DNA of 7,196 bases from Bryobacterales bacterium (lineage in GTDB: Bacteria > Acidobacteriota > Terriglobia > Bryobacterales > Bryobacteraceae): assembly GCA_003142355.1 (NCBI GenBank), contig PLMF01000052.1, positions 1 to 7,196 of the forward strand, written 5' to 3'. How positions within the stretch are numbered: the stretch's first letter is position 1; every line of letters begins with the position of its first letter. A program made the translations under genes and the position numbers. The notes beneath the pieces were generated by a model. That model had not been told where the DNA came from. It made no database searches and saw only the letters and a list, made by a program, of their open reading frames with translations. This document shows positions 5,272 through 7,196 of this stretch, one piece after another.

Positions 5272-6401
5272 GCCGGCGACTCCAGGAAATCCATAATCGC
5301 CGCCAGCACCGCGCCGCGCTCCCCGGAGGTCATCTCCGGGAACACGGGCAGGCTGACCACTTCATCCGCCAGGGCTTCCGCCACCGGCAATACGGGGTGG
5401 GGCCCGAAGGCCCGGAAGCACTCCTGCGCGTGCAACGGCACCGGGTAATAGATCTCCGACGCGATGCCGCGCTCCTCGAGGAAGCGCCGCAGGGCATCGC
5501 GCCTACCCCGGCGCACGCGCAAGGTGTACTGGTTGGCGATGTGAGTGCGGTCGGGATGCGTGGCAGGCACAACGATCACCCCTTCGCGACCGCCCAGCGC
5601 GCGGTTGTATTCGGCGAAATGCCGCTGCCGCTGGGCGGTATACTCCGCCAGTCGCGGCAGTTTGACTCCGAGCAGCGCCGCCTGCAGGGCATCCAGCCGG
5701 AAATTGCCGCCGACCAAGCTATGGAAGTACCGGCGGCTGGCGCCGTGATTGCGCAGCACCCGCGCCTTCTCCGCCAGGGCCTCGTCATTGGTGACCAGGA
5801 GGCCGGCATCACCCAGCGCGCCCAGGTTCTTGGTGGGGAAGAAGCTGATGATTCCAAAATCGCCGAGCGAGCCAACCGGCCGGCCGCGATAAGCCGCGCC
5901 GAAGGCTTGCGCGGCGTCCTCGATCACCACCAGCCCGCGCCGCCGGGCAATCTCGAGAACCGGGTCCATGTCGGCGGCCTGGCCGAACAGGTGCACGGGG
6001 ATGATGGCCTTGGTGCGGCCGGTGATGAGCGGCTCAATGCCGCCGGGGTCCAAGTTGAAGCAGTCCGCGCACGAATCCGCGAACACCGGCCTGGCACCCA
6101 CGCGGACGATGCATCCGGCCGTGGCGAAGAAGGTGAACGACGGACAGATGACCTCGTCGCCGGGACCGATCCCCAGCGCCATCAGCGCCACCAGGATGGC
6201 ATCCGTTCCCGAAGACATGCCGATGCCGAAGCGCGCACCCGCCACCGCGGCCGCCGCGCTCTCGAATTGTTCCACCTCCGGTCCCAGAATGAACTGCCCG
6301 GATGTCAGGACGCGGCGGAAGGCATCGAGCAACTCGGCTTCCATCGGCAGGTTCTGACGCCGCAAGTCCAACAGCGGAACTTTCATGAGAACGAACATCA
6401 T
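5268..6401 (-). CDS. DegT/DnrJ/EryC1/StrS-family PLP aminotransferase
   Basis: This is a complete 377-residue fold-type I PLP enzyme, the usual family length. These enzymes transfer an amino group, mostly from glutamate, to keto-sugars attached to nucleotides. Visible signatures are VPLLDLRRQN (8-17), SGTDAILVAL (64-73), GDEVICPSFTFFAT (81-94), VHLFGQAADMDP (136-147), VVIEDAAQAFGA (158-169, with D162 for the cofactor ring nitrogen), SFFPTKNLGALGDAG (186-200, K191 the Schiff-base lysine) and NFRLDALQAALLGVKL (233-248). The HLFGQ and GNFRLD motifs are closest to the sugar aminotransferases of O-antigen and secondary-sugar pathways (WbpE-like), but the exact sugar cannot be read off. The start at 6401 has GGAGG 11 bases upstream. 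MKVPLLDL at 6386 is the usual family start but lacks a ribosome binding site. It is first gene of a two-gene operon; its TGA overlaps the next ATG by four bases. Confidence 0.93.
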   Translation of the reverse strand: MMFVLMKVPLLDLRRQNLPMEAELLDAFRRVLTSGQFILGPEVEQFESAAAAVAGARFGIGMSSGTDAILVALMALGIGPGDEVICPSFTFFATAGCIVRVGARPVFADSCADCFNLDPGGIEPLITGRTKAIIPVHLFGQAADMDPVLEIARRRGLVVIEDAAQAFGAAYRGRPVGSLGDFGIISFFPTKNLGALGDAGLLVTNDEALAEKARVLRNHGASRRYFHSLVGGNFRLDALQAALLGVKLPRLAEYTAQRQRHFAEYNRALGGREGVIVVPATHPDRTHIANQYTLRVRRGRRDALRRFLEERGIASEIYYPVPLHAQECFRAFGPHPVLPVAEALADEVVSLPVFPEMTSGERGAVLAAIMDFLESPA

Positions 6402-6453
6402 AGCAGGGAAAACCTCCGAGGCCCGTCAGAGATAAAATGCAAAAGGAGCCCAA
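6402..6453. promoter_or_regulatory. Short divergent promoter region
   Basis: Only 52 bases separate the divergent starts of the aminotransferase and the HEAT-repeat gene. On the plus strand a -10-like TAAAAT lies at 6433-6438, but it is only 15 bases before the ATG and no -35 element is convincing. AGGAG at 6444-6448 is the ribosome binding site of the HEAT-repeat gene. The leftward promoter may lie inside the HEAT-repeat coding region. Confidence 0.3.
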
Positions 6454-7196
6454 ATGGACCTTAAGACTTTGCTCGACACGCCTCCATGGGACTGGCCCGC
6501 GGACGCCGGGAAGATGTTTCGGAAGATTCTGACCGACCGGCGGGCCAAGGCATCCGACCGGCTGATTGCCGCCGAGCTGGCCGGCGATTTTACGGTGATC
6601 AACGACGAACTGGCTGGCGCCTTGTTGGCGATCGTTCGCGATGCCAGCGAGCCCGAGGGACTGCGCGCCAGGGCGGCAATTTCCTTTGGGCCGGCCCTGG
6701 AGCAGGCGAATCTGGGTGAATTCGAGGATCCGGATGAAGTGCCTATTACCGAGGGCATGTTTCATAACATTCAGGACTCGCTCCGGGAGCTTTACCTCGA
6801 TCACAGCACTCCCAAGGAAGTACGGCGGCGAATCTTGGAAGCATCCGTGCGCGCCCCCGAGGCCTGGCACCAGGATGCCATCGCGGAGGCGTATGCCAGC
6901 GGAGACAAAAAGTGGATGCTGACGGCTGTGTTCGCGATGCGCTGGGTCCGCGGTTTTGACAACCTGATACTGGCAGCCTTGGAAAGCGCCGTTCCCGATA
7001 TTCATTACGAGGCAGTTGAGGCGGCCTGCAACTGGGAACTGGACGCGGCCTGGGATCACATCGTCGAACTCCTGAACGACCCTGACACGCCAAAGCCCTT
7101 GCTGCTGGCCGCCATTGGCGCCGCTGGCAGCATACGTCCCGCGGAGGCGGGGATCATCCTGGTTGACCTGGCCGATTCCGAAGACGAAGACATCGC
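6454..7196 (+). CDS. HEAT-repeat protein, 3' end beyond the window
   Basis: The reading frame is open from ATG 6454 to the window end (247 full codons, no stop). AGGAG at 6444-6448, five bases upstream, supports the start. The protein is soluble, with no signal or membrane segment, and begins MDLKTLLDTPPWDWP. It consists of helix pairs typical of HEAT/ARM-type repeats. Clear ones are DRLIAAELAGDFTVINDELAGALLAIV (35-61), GLRARAAISFGPALEQA (69-85), VRRRILEASVRAP (123-135), WMLTAVFAMRWVRGFDNLILAALESAV (154-180) and the last, IHYEAVEAACNWELDAAWDHIVELLND (183-209). The AISFGPALE, KEVRRRILEASVRAP and FAMRWVRGFDN stretches recall a conserved family of HEAT-repeat proteins in GC-rich bacteria. No enzymatic motif is seen; a protein-binding scaffold role is inferred. 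It is divergent from the aminotransferase gene, so a shared regulatory region is possible. Confidence 0.8.
   Translation, partial: MDLKTLLDTPPWDWPADAGKMFRKILTDRRAKASDRLIAAELAGDFTVINDELAGALLAIVRDASEPEGLRARAAISFGPALEQANLGEFEDPDEVPITEGMFHNIQDSLRELYLDHSTPKEVRRRILEASVRAPEAWHQDAIAEAYASGDKKWMLTAVFAMRWVRGFDNLILAALESAVPDIHYEAVEAACNWELDAAWDHIVELLNDPDTPKPLLLAAIGAAGSIRPAEAGIILVDLADSEDEDI

Noticed and set aside
3508..5448. A 646-codon plus-strand open frame antisense to the lipoprotein, the intergenic region and the URO-D-like gene
   Set aside because: It is the GC-rich antisense shadow of recognisable minus-strand genes. Its protein has no domain features and crosses several gene borders.
5235..6464. 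A 409-codon plus-strand open frame antisense to the aminotransferase
   Set aside because: The opposite strand encodes a full family member with every PLP motif. The antisense product is R/G/H-rich without motifs.
6034..7059. A 341-codon minus-strand open frame spanning the aminotransferase N-terminus and the HEAT-repeat gene
   Set aside because: It overlaps two well-supported genes in other frames and lacks a recognisable product.

Overview
The window looks like chromosome from a GC-rich soil-type bacterium. My best guess is an acidobacterium of the Bryobacterales/Solibacter kind. This rests on GC-rich coding sequence with strong GGAGG-type ribosome binding sites, short exported TPR and carboxypeptidase-regulatory-like proteins, a large-family URO-D-like methyltransferase and a HEAT-repeat protein of a type I associate with that group. 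It is inference from style and family content, not from a marker gene.

Layout. (1) 1-1271: a leader with a -10-like box and a hairpin, then a rightward gene for an exported TPR protein. (2) 1272-1414: a GC-rich TTCG-loop hairpin and a perfect 18-nt palindrome. (3) 1415-3152: a visibly more AT-rich islet of two divergent genes, a leftward DUF3800-like protein and a rightward protein with two membrane segments, a coiled coil and an unassigned C-terminal domain. They are separated by a 295-nt gap. (4) 3189-3782: a leftward gene for a small putative lipoprotein with a carboxypeptidase-regulatory-like beta-sandwich segment. Its upstream leader at 3866-3919 is a diverged copy of the leader in front of the TPR gene. 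(5) 4015-6401: a leftward two-gene operon, a DegT/DnrJ/EryC1/StrS aminotransferase followed, with a 4-base ATGA overlap, by a URO-D/MtaA-type methyltransferase-like protein. (6) 6454 to the window end: a divergent, incomplete HEAT-repeat protein gene.

How the parts may work together. Only the aminotransferase/URO-D-like pair is clearly co-transcribed and translationally coupled, but no pathway is visible that joins the two. The TPR protein and the lipoprotein are not adjacent, yet share a promoter/5'-leader module and may be expressed together in the envelope. The DUF3800-like and membrane proteins form the accessory part of the window. A nuclease-like soluble protein beside a membrane/coiled-coil protein is the most plausible place for an undescribed system, possibly defence-related, but nothing in the sequence proves that function. 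No tRNA, rRNA, CRISPR array, transposase or integrase is visible.
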